Below, piece after piece: positions 6,715 through 16,640 of a stretch of DNA of 64,000 bases. The first letter of the stretch is position 1. The number at the start of each line of letters is the position of its first letter. This DNA is from Paraliobacillus salinarum (GTDB lineage Bacteria > Bacillota > Bacilli > Bacillales > Amphibacillaceae). The translations under genes and the position numbers were made by a program. The DNA lies in contig NZ_JACEFA010000005.1 of the NCBI RefSeq assembly GCF_014083865.1, positions 62,001 to 126,000 on the forward strand, written 5' to 3'. The notes beneath the pieces are model-generated. The model made no database searches, was not told the DNA's origin, and worked only from the letters and a program-made list of their open reading frames with translations.

Positions 6715-9363
6715 ATGGAGCAAAACAATACAAATTTACCACCAAAGTACGATCCAGCAGCAGTTGAAAAAGACCGCTATGATTTCTGGGTGAACGGAAA
6801 ATTTTTCGAGGCAAGTGGAGACACAGATAAAGAGCCATTTACAATTGTTATTCCACCACCAAACGTAACAGGAAAGTTACACATTGGTCATGCTTGGGAT
6901 ACGACACTACAAGATATCATTACACGAATGAAGCGAATGCAAGGGTATGATGTGTTATATCTACCAGGGATGGATCACGCTGGTATTGCAACACAAGCTA
7001 AAGTAGAAGCGAAATTAAAAGAGCAAGGAACAAACCGATATGAACTTGGTCGTGAAACGTTTCTCGAAAAAGCTTGGGATTGGAAAGAAGAGTATGCTTC
7101 TTTTATTCGAGAACAGTGGGCGAAGATTGGCCTAGGTTTAGATTACTCGAGAGAACGATTCACATTGGACGAAGGGCTTTCAAACGCAGTAAAAGATGTG
7201 TTTGTTTCCTTGTATGAAAAAGGGTTAATCTATCGTGGGGAGTATATTATTAACTGGGATCCAGCGACAAAAACAGCTTTGTCCGATATTGAAGTAATTC
7301 ATGAAGAAGTAAAAGGCCATTTTTATCATATGCGTTACCCGTTAAAGGATGAAGAAGGTGCAATTGAGATTGCGACAACTCGTCCAGAAACAATGCTTGG
7401 TGATACGGCGGTGGCTGTAAACCCTAATGATGAACGTTATCAGCATTTGATTGGTAAGAAAGTAATTTTACCGATTGTAGGTAGAGAAATTGAAATCGTA
7501 GCTGATGACTATGTTGATATGGAATTCGGATCAGGAGCAGTAAAAATCACACCAGCGCATGATCCGAATGATTTTGAAATTGGAAACCGCCACAATCTAG
7601 AACGCGTTTTAGTAATGAATGAAGACGGTACAATGAATGAAAACGCTGGTAAATACCAAGGACTTGATCGCTTTGAATGTAGAAAGCAATTGGTGGCAGA
7701 TTTACAAGAGCAAGGTATTTTATTTGGAATTGAAGAGCATATGCATTCTGTTGGTCATTCTGAACGAAGCGGTGCTGTAGTAGAGCCTTATTTATCTACG
7801 CAATGGTTTGTGAATATGAAGCCTTTAGCAGAAGCGGCAGTGGAACTTCAGAAAAAATCAGAAGATGAAAAGGTTAATTTTGTACCAAATCGATTTGAAG
7901 GAACGTACCTTCATTGGATGGATAATATTCGTGACTGGTGTATTTCCCGTCAATTATGGTGGGGACACAGAATTCCAGCTTGGTATCACAAAGAAACTGG
8001 TGAATTGTATGTAGGGAAAGAGGCACCAGCAGATATCGAAAACTGGGAACAGGATAGTGATGTGTTAGATACTTGGTTCTCCTCTGCTTTATGGCCGTTT
8101 TCGACATTAAATTGGCCAAACACAGAAGATGAGGAATTCAAGCATTTCTTCCCAACAAATGTGTTAGTTACTGGTTACGATATTATTTTCTTCTGGGTAG
8201 CTCGAATGATCTTCCAATCGCTTGAATTTAACGATGAACGTCCATTTAAAGATGTATTAATTCATGGTTTAGTTCGTGATGCAGAAGGAAGAAAAATGAG
8301 TAAGTCATTAGGAAATGGTGTTGACCCGATGGAGGTCATTGACCAATATGGTGCAGACGCCTTACGTTACTTCCTAGCAACGGGTTCTACACCTGGGCAG
8401 GATTTACGTTTCCAGTATGAAAAAATCGAATCAACTTGGAATTTCATTAATAAAATATGGAATGCTTCTCGATTTGTTTTAATGAATTTAGAAGGATTAA
8501 AGTACGAAGATATTGACTTGTCAGGAGAAAAATCGGTTGCTGATAAATGGATTTTAACACGCTTAAATGAAACGATTGAGCAAGTGAACAAACACACGGA
8601 TAGATATGACTTTGGTGAGGCTGGTCGTCACCTTTACAACTTCATTTGGGATGATTTCTGTGATTGGTATATCGAAATGGCGAAGCTTCCATTGTATGGT
8701 GATGATGAAGCGGCAAAGCAAAAAACAAGATCAATCCTTGCTTATGTGTTAGATCAAATCATGCGGATGCTTCATCCATTAATGCCTTTTGTTACGGAAG
8801 AAATTTGGCAGTATCTACCACATAAAGGAGAATCAATTACACGTGCGGCATGGCCGGTTGTACGTCCAGAATTACATGATGCACAAGCTGCTGAAGAAAT
8901 GAATCGTCTTGTAGGAATCATTCGTTCTGTACGTAATATTCGTGCGGAAGTGGATACGCCAATGTCTAAACAAATTGTGTTGCTAGTTAAAGCTGGAGAT
9001 AAAGCCATTGAATCACAACTACAAGCGAATCGTCATTATCTAGAACGTTTCTGTAATACAAGTGAATTAACAATTGCTACAGAAGTTACAACACCAGAAA
9101 AAGCAATGTCTGCAGTAGTTACTGGAGCAGAGCTGTATTTACCTATTGAAGGATTAATCGATATTGATAAAGAAATCGAACGATTAAATGCTGAATTAGA
9201 TAAATTAAATAAAGAAGTAGAACGTGTACAGAAGAAGCTAGGAAATGAAGGTTTTGTTAAAAAAGCACCTGAAAAAGTAGTCGAAGAAGAGCGTCAAAAA
9301 GAAAAAGACTATTTAGACAAGCGTGCAAAAGTACAAGAAAGATTAGAAGAACTAAAAGGTTAA
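6715..9363 (+). CDS. valS: Valyl-tRNA synthetase
   Basis: Class I synthetase that charges tRNA-Val. The ATG at 6715 is preceded by AAGGAGG with eight bases between; an in-frame ATG at 6667 has no such site. Product 882 residues, the usual length. The HIGH motif is at residues 56-59 and KMSKS at 527-531; the CP1 editing region lies between, and the anticodon-binding domain follows with the SWYIE-like [12 protein letters not shown]. The C terminus (about 815-880) is a charged coiled coil typical of ValRS. It is controlled by the T-box leader upstream, from which it is separated by about 400 bp including a repeat element. folC follows directly in B. subtilis but not here. Confidence 0.98.
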   Translation: MEQNNTNLPPKYDPAAVEKDRYDFWVNGKFFEASGDTDKEPFTIVIPPPNVTGKLHIGHAWDTTLQDIITRMKRMQGYDVLYLPGMDHAGIATQAKVEAKLKEQGTNRYELGRETFLEKAWDWKEEYASFIREQWAKIGLGLDYSRERFTLDEGLSNAVKDVFVSLYEKGLIYRGEYIINWDPATKTALSDIEVIHEEVKGHFYHMRYPLKDEEGAIEIATTRPETMLGDTAVAVNPNDERYQHLIGKKVILPIVGREIEIVADDYVDMEFGSGAVKITPAHDPNDFEIGNRHNLERVLVMNEDGTMNENAGKYQGLDRFECRKQLVADLQEQGILFGIEEHMHSVGHSERSGAVVEPYLSTQWFVNMKPLAEAAVELQKKSEDEKVNFVPNRFEGTYLHWMDNIRDWCISRQLWWGHRIPAWYHKETGELYVGKEAPADIENWEQDSDVLDTWFSSALWPFSTLNWPNTEDEEFKHFFPTNVLVTGYDIIFFWVARMIFQSLEFNDERPFKDVLIHGLVRDAEGRKMSKSLGNGVDPMEVIDQYGADALRYFLATGSTPGQDLRFQYEKIESTWNFINKIWNASRFVLMNLEGLKYEDIDLSGEKSVADKWILTRLNETIEQVNKHTDRYDFGEAGRHLYNFIWDDFCDWYIEMAKLPLYGDDEAAKQKTRSILAYVLDQIMRMLHPLMPFVTEEIWQYLPHKGESITRAAWPVVRPELHDAQAAEEMNRLVGIIRSVRNIRAEVDTPMSKQIVLLVKAGDKAIESQLQANRHYLERFCNTSELTIATEVTTPEKAMSAVVTGAELYLPIEGLIDIDKEIERLNAELDKLNKEVERVQKKLGNEGFVKKAPEKVVEEERQKEKDYLDKRAKVQERLEELKG

Positions 9364-9370
9364 TACTAAA

Positions 9371-9402
9371 AGTCCAAGCATAAAATTGCTTGGGCTTTTT
9401 CC
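9371..9402 (+). terminator. Rho-independent terminator of valS
   Basis: AGTCCAAGCA (9371-9380) pairs with TGCTTGGGCT (9387-9396) with one wobble; five T follow. Confidence 0.85.
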
Positions 9403-9481
9403 TTTCTACAATGAAACCATGATGTACACAGTAGATAACCTAATAGATTTAACCTTATTAAACGATGATTTCAGCAAAAGG

Positions 9482-9510
9482 TTGTGTGGAATTTGTTTTT
9501 TTATTATAGT
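9482..9510 (+). promoter_or_regulatory. Sigma-A promoter of the bceRS-like operon
   Basis: TTGTGT (9482-9487) and TATAGT (9505-9510), spacer 17 bp, about 20 bp before the start of the response regulator gene. Confidence 0.55.
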
Positions 9511-9531
9511 TAACATAAAAAGTAGGAATGA

Positions 9532-10218
9532 GTGTCTAATCCAATGAGTGATTTTGAAATACTAATAATTGAAGATGATAAAAAAATACGTGAAGAATTA
9601 AGCTATTATTTAAAAAACATAGGATACAAAACAAATACGATTAATGACTTCCAAAACATTTTACTCTATGTTCGCGAATCAAGTTCTAACCTTATTCTTT
9701 TGGATATTAATTTGCCCTTCATTGATGGATATACGCTTTGTCGAGAGATACGTAAAGAGTCTGATATTCCCATTATTATTGTAACGAGTAGAGACAGCGA
9801 AATGGATGAGTTGATGAGCATCAACCTAGGTGCAGATGATTTCATAACGAAACCATATAACTTACAAATCCTATCTGCAAGAATAGAAGCAATTTTAAAA
9901 AGGATATATAAAAGTGCATCTCCCACCATTCTTTCTTATGAAGGTTTAAAATTAGATATAGCAAAAGGAAAGATTTATTATAACGAAAAGGAAGAGATTC
10001 TAACTAAGAATGAGCTGAAAATACTTCACTTTTTAATTCTGCATAAAAGCACGATCGTTTCAAGAGAAGATTTAATGGAATATCTTTGGTCTTCTGAATT
10101 ATTCGTGGATGATAATACTCTTTCCGTTAATATGACGCGTCTGCGAAAGAAGCTTGAGGATATAGGGCTAACTAATCCTATTGAAACGCGAAGAGGGTTA
10201 GGATATATAATGCCATGA
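9532..10218 (+). CDS. OmpR-family response regulator, BceR type
   Basis: Response regulator of a Bce-like system; expected to activate the adjacent ABC transporter when its kinase senses a peptide antibiotic. 228 residues from GTG 9532 (AGGAATGA just upstream); ATG 9544 is an alternative. The receiver domain has acidic residues IIEDD (12-16), the phospho-acceptor Asp58 in LLLDINLPF and the conserved Lys in DDFITKPY. The C-terminal winged helix (about 130-225) contains LTKNELKILHFL and the DNTLSVNMTRLRKKL recognition region. Its TGA overlaps the ATG of the kinase gene. Specificity (bacitracin, nisin-like or other) cannot be read from sequence. Confidence 0.92.
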   Translation: MSNPMSDFEILIIEDDKKIREELSYYLKNIGYKTNTINDFQNILLYVRESSSNLILLDINLPFIDGYTLCREIRKESDIPIIIVTSRDSEMDELMSINLGADDFITKPYNLQILSARIEAILKRIYKSASPTILSYEGLKLDIAKGKIYYNEKEEILTKNELKILHFLILHKSTIVSREDLMEYLWSSELFVDDNTLSVNMTRLRKKLEDIGLTNPIETRRGLGYIMP

Positions 10219-11225
10219 AGATGATTGATTATTTTTTAGGAAAAGCGACATTCTTAGCCATAAACGTTGCATTGTTTAGTATATTTGGTATTATACTTTG
10301 GAAAATCGATGTGAATACATTCATGATTGTTTTGTTAGGTTTAGTGTGGTTTGCTCCATTGCTTCTAGCTTTCCTGCTTGATTATGTGAAAAAGCATAGT
10401 TATTATCAAAACTTAGTTCATTATCAATCATCTTTAGATAAAAAATATTTACTTCCAGAAATGTTGGATAAGCCAACTTTTTTGGAAGGGGAAATTGTTC
10501 ATGAGGCTATAGCAGATGCTTATAAACAAATGCATGAGCACATTAATGAATATAAGCGGGAACAAAAAGAGTACCAAGAATATATCGAGACATGGGTTCA
10601 TGAAATTAAAACACCTTTAGCTTCTGCTAAACTAATTTTGCATAACCGTGATTTGGACTATGGTATATTAGAAGAACTGAACAAGACAGAACAGTATGTA
10701 GAGCAAGTGCTATATTTTGCTAGAAGTAGCCATGTAAGTAAAGACTATCTAATAAGTGCATTTTCACTTCATGAGGTGGTCAATACAGTAGTCAAACGTA
10801 ACGCAAAGGATTTTATCTACAAAAAGATCAAACTGGACTTAGGGACAATTAGACAAGTAGTCTATAGTGATAAAAAATGGATTGAGTTTATTATTAATCA
10901 AATTGTAGGAAATGCGATCAAGTATAGTAAAGAACCAAGTGCTGAGATAAAAATCTCTTCCATGTCATTTGAAAATAAAGTACAGTTGCAAATTCAAGAT
11001 AATGGAATTGGGATTGGTATGAAGGATGTATCAAGAGTTTTTGATAAAGGCTTTACTGGAGAAAATGGAAGAGTTCATAGTAAATCAACCGGTATGGGCC
11101 TGTATTTATGTAAACGCCTAGCGAAGAAACTCCATTTGAGAATTAGTTTGGTATCTGAAGAAGGTGTTGGAACGATGGTTTTATTAACTTTTCCTATCAA
11201 CAAAGCCTTGATAATAGAGAAATAA
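10215..11225 (+). CDS. Intramembrane-sensing histidine kinase, BceS type
   Basis: 336 residues. Two transmembrane helices (about 11-29 and 35-56) with almost no extracellular loop, which defines intramembrane-sensing kinases that take their signal from a BceAB transporter. The DHp domain carries the H-box ETWVHEIKTPLASAK with His129 as phospho-acceptor. The ATPase domain has the N box (NQIVGNAIKYS) and G boxes (DNGIGIGMKD, STGMGLYL). It is translationally coupled to the regulator gene by an ATGA overlap. A strong hairpin follows, so the kinase ends this operon and the transporter genes form a second unit. Confidence 0.93.
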   Translation: MKMIDYFLGKATFLAINVALFSIFGIILWKIDVNTFMIVLLGLVWFAPLLLAFLLDYVKKHSYYQNLVHYQSSLDKKYLLPEMLDKPTFLEGEIVHEAIADAYKQMHEHINEYKREQKEYQEYIETWVHEIKTPLASAKLILHNRDLDYGILEELNKTEQYVEQVLYFARSSHVSKDYLISAFSLHEVVNTVVKRNAKDFIYKKIKLDLGTIRQVVYSDKKWIEFIINQIVGNAIKYSKEPSAEIKISSMSFENKVQLQIQDNGIGIGMKDVSRVFDKGFTGENGRVHSKSTGMGLYLCKRLAKKLHLRISLVSEEGVGTMVLLTFPINKALIIEK

Positions 11226-11246
11226 TGTGACAATTTTTTTAACTTT

Positions 11247-11288
11247 AAGCCCCTAATGATGATTTATAATTCATCATTAGGGGCTTTG
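11247..11288 (+). terminator. Terminator after the kinase gene
   Basis: A perfect 16-bp stem: arms 11247-11262 and 11271-11286, loop of eight. The following T-run is short and interrupted, so termination may be partial. Confidence 0.7.
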
Positions 11289-11367
11289 TATTTGATAGAT
11301 TATTCTTAAATACCAAACTTTAGGGAAGAATGATTATAGAGTGGTTAATTACTGAAATTGAAGCTAT

Positions 11368-11383
11368 CTTTCAAAATTGTAAG
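11368..11383. promoter_or_regulatory. Possible BceR-type operator upstream of bceA
   Basis: CTTTCAAAATTGTAAG is a near-palindrome (12 of 16 positions symmetric) about 80 bp before the transporter genes. Bce-like regulators bind inverted repeats upstream of their transporter operons, but this match is by position and symmetry only. Confidence 0.25.
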
Positions 11384-11464
11384 ATTCATGACACTAAAAC
11401 GAATAGGACGTTTCGATAATAAAGTGTATGCTAAGATCAGATCAGTTAAAGGAGGAATTCTTTT

Positions 11465-12232
11465 ATGTCTTCTATTTTAGAAGTTACACATATAGAGAAG
11501 TATTTTGGAAGTAAAGGTAATATAACGAAGGCCATTGATGATATTTCCTTTGAGGTAGAGAAGGGTGAATTTGTTGGAATTATGGGCCCTTCAGGGAGTG
11601 GGAAAACAACTTTACTCAATTGTCTATCGACTATTGATGCAGTAACAACAGGACATATCACGATAGATAACCAAGACATTACGACATTAAAAAAGAAAAA
11701 ATTAGAAACGTTTCGCCGTGATGAACTTGGGTTTATTTTTCAAGACTTTAATTTGCTAGATACACTCACAGCATATGAAAACATTGCGCTAGCGTTAACG
11801 ATTAAAAAAACAAAGCCGCATGAAATTCATTCAATTGTTGAGGATATCGCAAAAAAACTAGAAATAAACGAAGTATTGGATAAATTTCCGTATGAAATGT
11901 CAGGCGGACAACAGCAACGAGTTGCATCTGCGCGAGCTATAGCAACGAACCCATCGCTTGTATTGGCAGATGAGCCAACAGGATCACTGGATTCAAAATC
12001 TTCACGCTTGTTATTAGAGTCATTCAAAAAGCTTAACGAAGAGTATAAAGCGACAATTTTAATGGTAACACATGACGCATTTACGGCTAGTTATGCTGAT
12101 CGTATTCTATTTATAAAAGATGGAAAAATATTTAATGAGCTAATAAAAGGGTCAGATACGAGAAAGGGGTTCTTTAATCGTATCATGGAAGTCGTTACTC
12201 TTCTTGGAGGTGATTTAGACGATGTATTCTAA
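11465..12232 (+). CDS. ABC transporter ATP-binding protein, BceA type
   Basis: 255 residues, ATG after AAAGGAGGAATTCTTTT. ATPase of a peptide-antibiotic sensing and resistance transporter: Walker A MGPSGSGKTT (residues about 40-49), Q-loop FIFQDFNLL, signature SGGQQQRVASARAIA, Walker B LVLADEPTGSLDS and the switch His in MVTHD. This is the MacB/LolD-like subgroup typical of BceA. Its last 11 bases overlap the permease gene, so the two subunits are translationally coupled. Partners are the permease that follows and the two-component pair upstream. Confidence 0.94.
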   Translation: MSSILEVTHIEKYFGSKGNITKAIDDISFEVEKGEFVGIMGPSGSGKTTLLNCLSTIDAVTTGHITIDNQDITTLKKKKLETFRRDELGFIFQDFNLLDTLTAYENIALALTIKKTKPHEIHSIVEDIAKKLEINEVLDKFPYEMSGGQQQRVASARAIATNPSLVLADEPTGSLDSKSSRLLLESFKKLNEEYKATILMVTHDAFTASYADRILFIKDGKIFNELIKGSDTRKGFFNRIMEVVTLLGGDLDDVF

Positions 12233-14207
12233 ATTATCACTACGAAATATTAAACGAAGCGTGAGAGATTATACGATTTATTTTCTAACTATTACGTTTG
12301 CTGTTTGTCTGTTCTATAGTTTTAACTCATTACATGCACAGCAAGCAATGCTGAAGATTTCAACTAGTCAAGAAGATATGTTGCAAAATTTAACTAACAT
12401 GATTGGAGCAATTTCTGTTTTTATTTCGGTTGTATTAGCTTTTCTTATTATTTACGCGAATGGTTTTCTAATTAGGCGCCGTAAAAAAGAATTAGGCATG
12501 TACATGACGCTTGGAATGAGTAAGTTCCACATTTCTCGAATTCTTGTAATAGAAACTTTATTCATTGGTCTTATTTCTTTAGTAATTGGAATAGCTCTGG
12601 GTGTATTGGTTTCTCAGGGGCTATCTATTTTAACAGCTGCCTTATTTGAAGTCGATTTAAAAGCATATACATTTGTTTTTTCTGGAGATGCAACAGTAAA
12701 AACTATTTTGTATTTTGGTATTATCTTTCTATTCGTTATGGCGTTTAATGTATTCATAATCAACCGATATAAATTAATTGATTTGCTTACTGCCAGTAAA
12801 AAGAATCAACATGTAAAACTACGAAAAACATCAACAGCGATAAGTATTTTTATATTATCTATTATCCTTATTGGAACTGCCTACAGTTTAATGTTGAAGT
12901 ATGGTTTATTAGAGAGTATGACGCTTGTTTGGATTAGTGTTGGATTAGGAGCAATTGGTACGTTTCTTTTCTTCTTCTCTTTATCAGGTTTTTTATTGAA
13001 TTTATTTAAGAAAAACGAAAAGTTGTACTATAAGGATATCAACATGTTTGTTCTTAGACAAATCAACAGTAAAGTAAATACAACGTTCATTTCCATGACT
13101 ATCATTTGTCTGATGTTATTTTTTACAATGGGTGTATTATCAACAGGATTTAGCTTAAAGAATAGTTTAGAAAAAGATCTGACTGTAACTACGCCATATG
13201 ATGCAACTTTTTACGTATATCATTATGATGAGGAGCAACAAGAAGCTAATGATATGTTTAACTCCTTACAGTTAGAACAGTATGGAGATACCGTCACATA
13301 TAGCGAGTATGATACAGGGGAAGGTATTAACAGTTATTTATTGAATTATGCTGACAGTGAATCAAAAGATTTACTTAAGGGTATGCCTTTGTATGCGATT
13401 AAGCAATCTTCCTATCAAAAATTAATGGAGTTACAGGGGAAAGATCCAATATCTTTAAAACATGATGAAACTTTATTTCTCACTAATAAGAAAGAAATGA
13501 CTAATACAATTGAACGTTTTTTAAATAAGGAGAATGAAGTGGAAATTGCTAATAAGACATACACCATAGCATCCGAAGGGTACCAATTCACTTCTGTAAA
13601 AACAGATATAATGGCACTAGAATTCTTTGTAGCTGTTTTACCTGATGCTGTTGTAAAAGATATGAGTGCAATAACAACAGTAGCGAACCTGCAATATGAT
13701 GTGGAGAAGCAAACTGCAGATGCAGCGATTTATCAGACTTTGGAAACGTATAATGATAAGTATCAGGGTGATCTGTATTTGTTAGGTATGACTAAAACAC
13801 TGGCATATGAAAGTGCATCTGGAACGTCTACAACCGTCGTTTACATTGGAGTGTATTTAGGTATTGTATTTCTAATATCTAGTGCAGCTATCTTAGCATT
13901 ACAACAGCTCTCTGAAGCTAGTGATAATATGGTGCGTTACGACACACTGAAAAAAATTGGTGTAACAAAAGCGGAAGTGAATAAATCTATATTTAGGCAA
14001 ATTTTTATTTATTTCATGATGCCTTTATCCTTAGCTATTATCCATTCTATTTTTGGAATAATAGTTGTGAATGATGCACTTGCAGTTGCTGGACAAGCTA
14101 GTGTATTAGTTCCTTCTCTCCTAACAGCTGGTGTTATTGTTTTGGTATATGGAGGATATTTTATAGCTACCTACTCTGGTTATAAATCCATTGTAAACAA
14201 CAAATGA
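12222..14207 (+). CDS. ABC transporter permease, BceB type (FtsX-like)
   Basis: 661 residues, ATG preceded by GGAGGTGA inside the end of the ATPase gene. The hydrophobic pattern fits the ten-helix BceB architecture: one N-terminal helix (about 18-38), groups near 55-80, 110-135, 155-180, 205-225, 235-260 and 285-305. A large extracellular domain (about 310-530) follows, then three helices at the C terminus. The FtsX signature ELGMYMTLGMSKFHISRI lies after the second helix. In this family the extracellular domain senses the peptide and the permease signals to the intramembrane kinase. A long hairpin terminator follows the gene. Confidence 0.93.
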   Translation: MYSKLSLRNIKRSVRDYTIYFLTITFAVCLFYSFNSLHAQQAMLKISTSQEDMLQNLTNMIGAISVFISVVLAFLIIYANGFLIRRRKKELGMYMTLGMSKFHISRILVIETLFIGLISLVIGIALGVLVSQGLSILTAALFEVDLKAYTFVFSGDATVKTILYFGIIFLFVMAFNVFIINRYKLIDLLTASKKNQHVKLRKTSTAISIFILSIILIGTAYSLMLKYGLLESMTLVWISVGLGAIGTFLFFFSLSGFLLNLFKKNEKLYYKDINMFVLRQINSKVNTTFISMTIICLMLFFTMGVLSTGFSLKNSLEKDLTVTTPYDATFYVYHYDEEQQEANDMFNSLQLEQYGDTVTYSEYDTGEGINSYLLNYADSESKDLLKGMPLYAIKQSSYQKLMELQGKDPISLKHDETLFLTNKKEMTNTIERFLNKENEVEIANKTYTIASEGYQFTSVKTDIMALEFFVAVLPDAVVKDMSAITTVANLQYDVEKQTADAAIYQTLETYNDKYQGDLYLLGMTKTLAYESASGTSTTVVYIGVYLGIVFLISSAAILALQQLSEASDNMVRYDTLKKIGVTKAEVNKSIFRQIFIYFMMPLSLAIIHSIFGIIVVNDALAVAGQASVLVPSLLTAGVIVLVYGGYFIATYSGYKSIVNNK

Positions 14208-14222
14208 TAGCAATGAAAGTTT

Positions 14223-14262
14223 AACAAGAGGTGAAATCATATAGATTTCACCTCTTGTTTTG
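14223..14262. terminator. Bidirectional terminator between convergent genes
   Basis: A perfect 16-bp stem (14223-14238 and 14244-14259) with a 5-nt loop. T-rich sequence lies on the right and, read on the other strand, on the left. It separates the permease gene (+) from the ATP-grasp gene (-). Confidence 0.8.
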
Positions 14263-14284
14263 TTGCAGAATGTTTATTAATACG

Positions 14285-15175
14285 CTAACTCTTCAATTTC
14301 CTTATGGTCCAAGTCATAATATGCTCAGCAATATTTACGCCTGTATAATCGTAAATATTCTTAATATGCGCACTTGTGTTAACCTCACAAACAATCGGTT
14401 CTTCGTTTTCATCATACAAGAGATCCACGCCTGCAAAATCTGCTCCAACCGCTTGTGCGGCGTCAATTGCTAGTTTTTTTTCTTTTTCAGTAGCTAGGTG
14501 TGCCTTTACTGTACCTCCGACGGAAACATTTGCACGAAAATCATCTTGAGCGGTTCGTGCTAACCCAGCAACTACCTCGTTTCCTACTACATATATCCGA
14601 AGATCTCTCCCACAACTAGAACCAATGAATTCCTGGAATAAGAAAGGTCGATCAGCAATTTCTTTTATTTTTTCATCTAATTCCTTTCGATTATGAATCA
14701 AATACACTTGTTGACCATATGATCCATAGCCTTCTTTGATAATAAAAGGATATGTAAAAATATCTTCTAGATAATGAAAGGAAGATAACTGTATTGGATT
14801 TGCTTTAGAAAATATTTTTGGTGCGATGACTGTTCTGGGAATTGCAATATTAGCTTGATGTAACACAGGATACATGTCTACTTTATTATCGCAGGTGGCA
14901 ATCGCTTGTGCCGAATTAAATACAGGTATACCAATCGCCTCTAATTGTTTAGCCAACGCAATATCTTTATCAATGAAAATAACGAAATCAGGATTATGTT
15001 GGTAATTTAGCGTGTCCATTAACGGCTTATCCTGTTCTAATAATACAAAGAGCTCATTGTTTTTTCGTTGCTCAATCGTAATGCCAAGTTTTTTGCCTGC
15101 ATCATGTATCCACTGTGAAAAAGTGAGGAATGCTTCACTTTGTAAGTGTCCATTATATATAACCCATCCATGCAT
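14285..15175 (-). CDS. ATP-grasp ligase, RimK family
   Basis: 296 residues; minus-strand ATG preceded by AAAGGAT. The N-terminal third is a pre-ATP-grasp Rossmann-like domain (NPDFVIFIDKDIALAKQLEAIGIPVFNSAQAI). The ATP-grasp fold follows: the KEGYGSYGQQVYLI loop, LFQEFIGSSCGRDLRIYVVG, and the metal-binding ADFAGVDLLYDENEEPIVCEVNTSAHIKNI. RimK-like enzymes add glutamate or other amino acids to proteins or small molecules. The substrate cannot be told here. It stands alone, divergent from folC and convergent with the BceAB-like genes, which gives no pathway clue. It is absent from this place in B. subtilis. Confidence 0.88.
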   Translation of the reverse strand: MHGWVIYNGHLQSEAFLTFSQWIHDAGKKLGITIEQRKNNELFVLLEQDKPLMDTLNYQHNPDFVIFIDKDIALAKQLEAIGIPVFNSAQAIATCDNKVDMYPVLHQANIAIPRTVIAPKIFSKANPIQLSSFHYLEDIFTYPFIIKEGYGSYGQQVYLIHNRKELDEKIKEIADRPFLFQEFIGSSCGRDLRIYVVGNEVVAGLARTAQDDFRANVSVGGTVKAHLATEKEKKLAIDAAQAVGADFAGVDLLYDENEEPIVCEVNTSAHIKNIYDYTGVNIAEHIMTWTIRKLKS

Positions 15176-15253
15176 AGTTGCTAATCCTTTCTTGTGACGA
15201 TTTGATATACTATATTATGACGGAAAAACATTGGTAATGGAAGTAGGGATCAT

Positions 15254-16522
15254 ATGATACAATCAATCCAACAAGTGAATGAATTTTTAGATAAACGAGA
15301 AAAAATAGGAGTTAAACCGGGATTACAACGAGTAGAACGACTGTTAAAAATATGTAACCATCCTGAAAATAGCTTAAAGACGATTCATATTGCCGGTACG
15401 AATGGAAAAGGTTCAACCTTAGCGTTTATGGAATCCGCATTACGACAAGCGAATTATACGGTCGGTACGTTTACTTCTCCATCATTAACGACTAGAAATG
15501 CGATGATTCAACTAGACGGAAAAGCAATCAGTGATGAATCGTTTGTTAGATATTTTCTTCTATTATTAGAGGAAATCGAACGTCTAGATTTTGAGGGAGA
15601 TCCCCCAAGTCCATTTGAAATTATTGTTGTCATTTCACTTAACTTTTTAAGTGATCATGCTGATATCGCTTTAATTGAAACGGGAATGGGTGGAAAAGAT
15701 GATGCTACGAATGTTGTAAAACCAATTCTTAGTATTATTACAACGATAGGGAAAGACCACCAACACTTTTTAGGTAATACCTATGAAGAAATTGCATCAC
15801 ATAAAGCAGGTATTATTAAAGATAAAACTCCAGTGATTGTCGGTGATTTGCCAGCAGAAACAATATCAGTAATCCAAACGATTGCAAAGGAAAAAGATGC
15901 ACAGCTGTTTCGACTTGGTGTTGATTTTTTCAACGAATTAGAAAATAGCAAAAAAACATTTCATTTTATAAATGCGAATCACCGCTTTCCTGTGTCTTTA
16001 GGAACAAGAGGTGTCTATCAAATACATAATGCAACGTTAGCGGTACAGGCATTATTGCTATTAAATGAAAGTAGCCTAAGTCTTTCGAATCACTCAATTC
16101 TAACGGGCATTGCAGAAACTAATATAAGTGGTCGGTTTGAACAGGTTTTAGATCAGCCAATAGTTATTGTAGATAGCGCACATAACGCAGAAGGAATCGA
16201 ACAATTTGTTAGATCAGTGAAAGCCTATTATCCGACAGAAAAGAAGCAACTAATTATGGCTGTATTTAAAGATAAGCCGATCAAACAGATGATTCAGCAG
16301 GTTGACCCAGTATTTGATCGAATTATATTTACAAGCTTTGATCATCTTCGTGCTGCACAAGCAATTGATTTATATCATTTTTCGAAAAACGAAAATAAAC
16401 AGATAATAGAAGATTATCAAGAGGTGTTGAGCGCTCTAAAAGATCAAACGATGCTGACTTGTATTACGGGCTCATTAGACTTTGTCGGAAAAGTAAGAAA
16501 AATAATGCAAGGAAATAACTGA
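15254..16522 (+). CDS. folC: Folylpolyglutamate / dihydrofolate synthase
   Basis: Mur-ligase family enzyme that adds glutamate to dihydropteroate and to folates, keeping the cofactor in the cell. 422 residues, ATG at 15254. The P-loop IAGTNGKGST is at residues 46-55. The folate-binding and Mg region reads GTFTSPSL, IGKDHQHFLG gives the central ligase motif, and the C-terminal domain begins near GRFEQVLDQPIVIVDSAHNAEG. In B. subtilis valS-folC-comC are consecutive. Here the Bce-like module and the ATP-grasp gene separate it from valS, and a type IV pilus locus replaces comC after it. Confidence 0.96.
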   Translation: MIQSIQQVNEFLDKREKIGVKPGLQRVERLLKICNHPENSLKTIHIAGTNGKGSTLAFMESALRQANYTVGTFTSPSLTTRNAMIQLDGKAISDESFVRYFLLLLEEIERLDFEGDPPSPFEIIVVISLNFLSDHADIALIETGMGGKDDATNVVKPILSIITTIGKDHQHFLGNTYEEIASHKAGIIKDKTPVIVGDLPAETISVIQTIAKEKDAQLFRLGVDFFNELENSKKTFHFINANHRFPVSLGTRGVYQIHNATLAVQALLLLNESSLSLSNHSILTGIAETNISGRFEQVLDQPIVIVDSAHNAEGIEQFVRSVKAYYPTEKKQLIMAVFKDKPIKQMIQQVDPVFDRIIFTSFDHLRAAQAIDLYHFSKNENKQIIEDYQEVLSALKDQTMLTCITGSLDFVGKVRKIMQGNN

Positions 16523-16578
16523 GATATCGAGAGTAATATGGTATAGTTAAAATAGTTCATTTTTCTTGGAATTATATA

Positions 16579-16598
16579 TACAAATAGATGCATTTGTA
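16579..16598. promoter_or_regulatory. Inverted repeat upstream of the pilus operon
   Basis: TACAAAT (16579-16585), six bases, ATTTGTA (16592-16598): a perfect 7-bp dyad about 45 bp before the first pilin gene, in AT-rich sequence that should hold the operon promoter. It could be a repressor or activator site. I cannot define the -35 and -10 boxes with confidence. Confidence 0.35.
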
Positions 16599-16640
16599 CT
16601 ATATTTAGTGTGAAACCTAGTATAAAGGAATGGATTAATC

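Noticed and set aside
14231-14473. 80-codon plus-strand frame after the permease
   Set aside because: It begins inside a terminator stem and is antisense to the conserved ATP-grasp domain.
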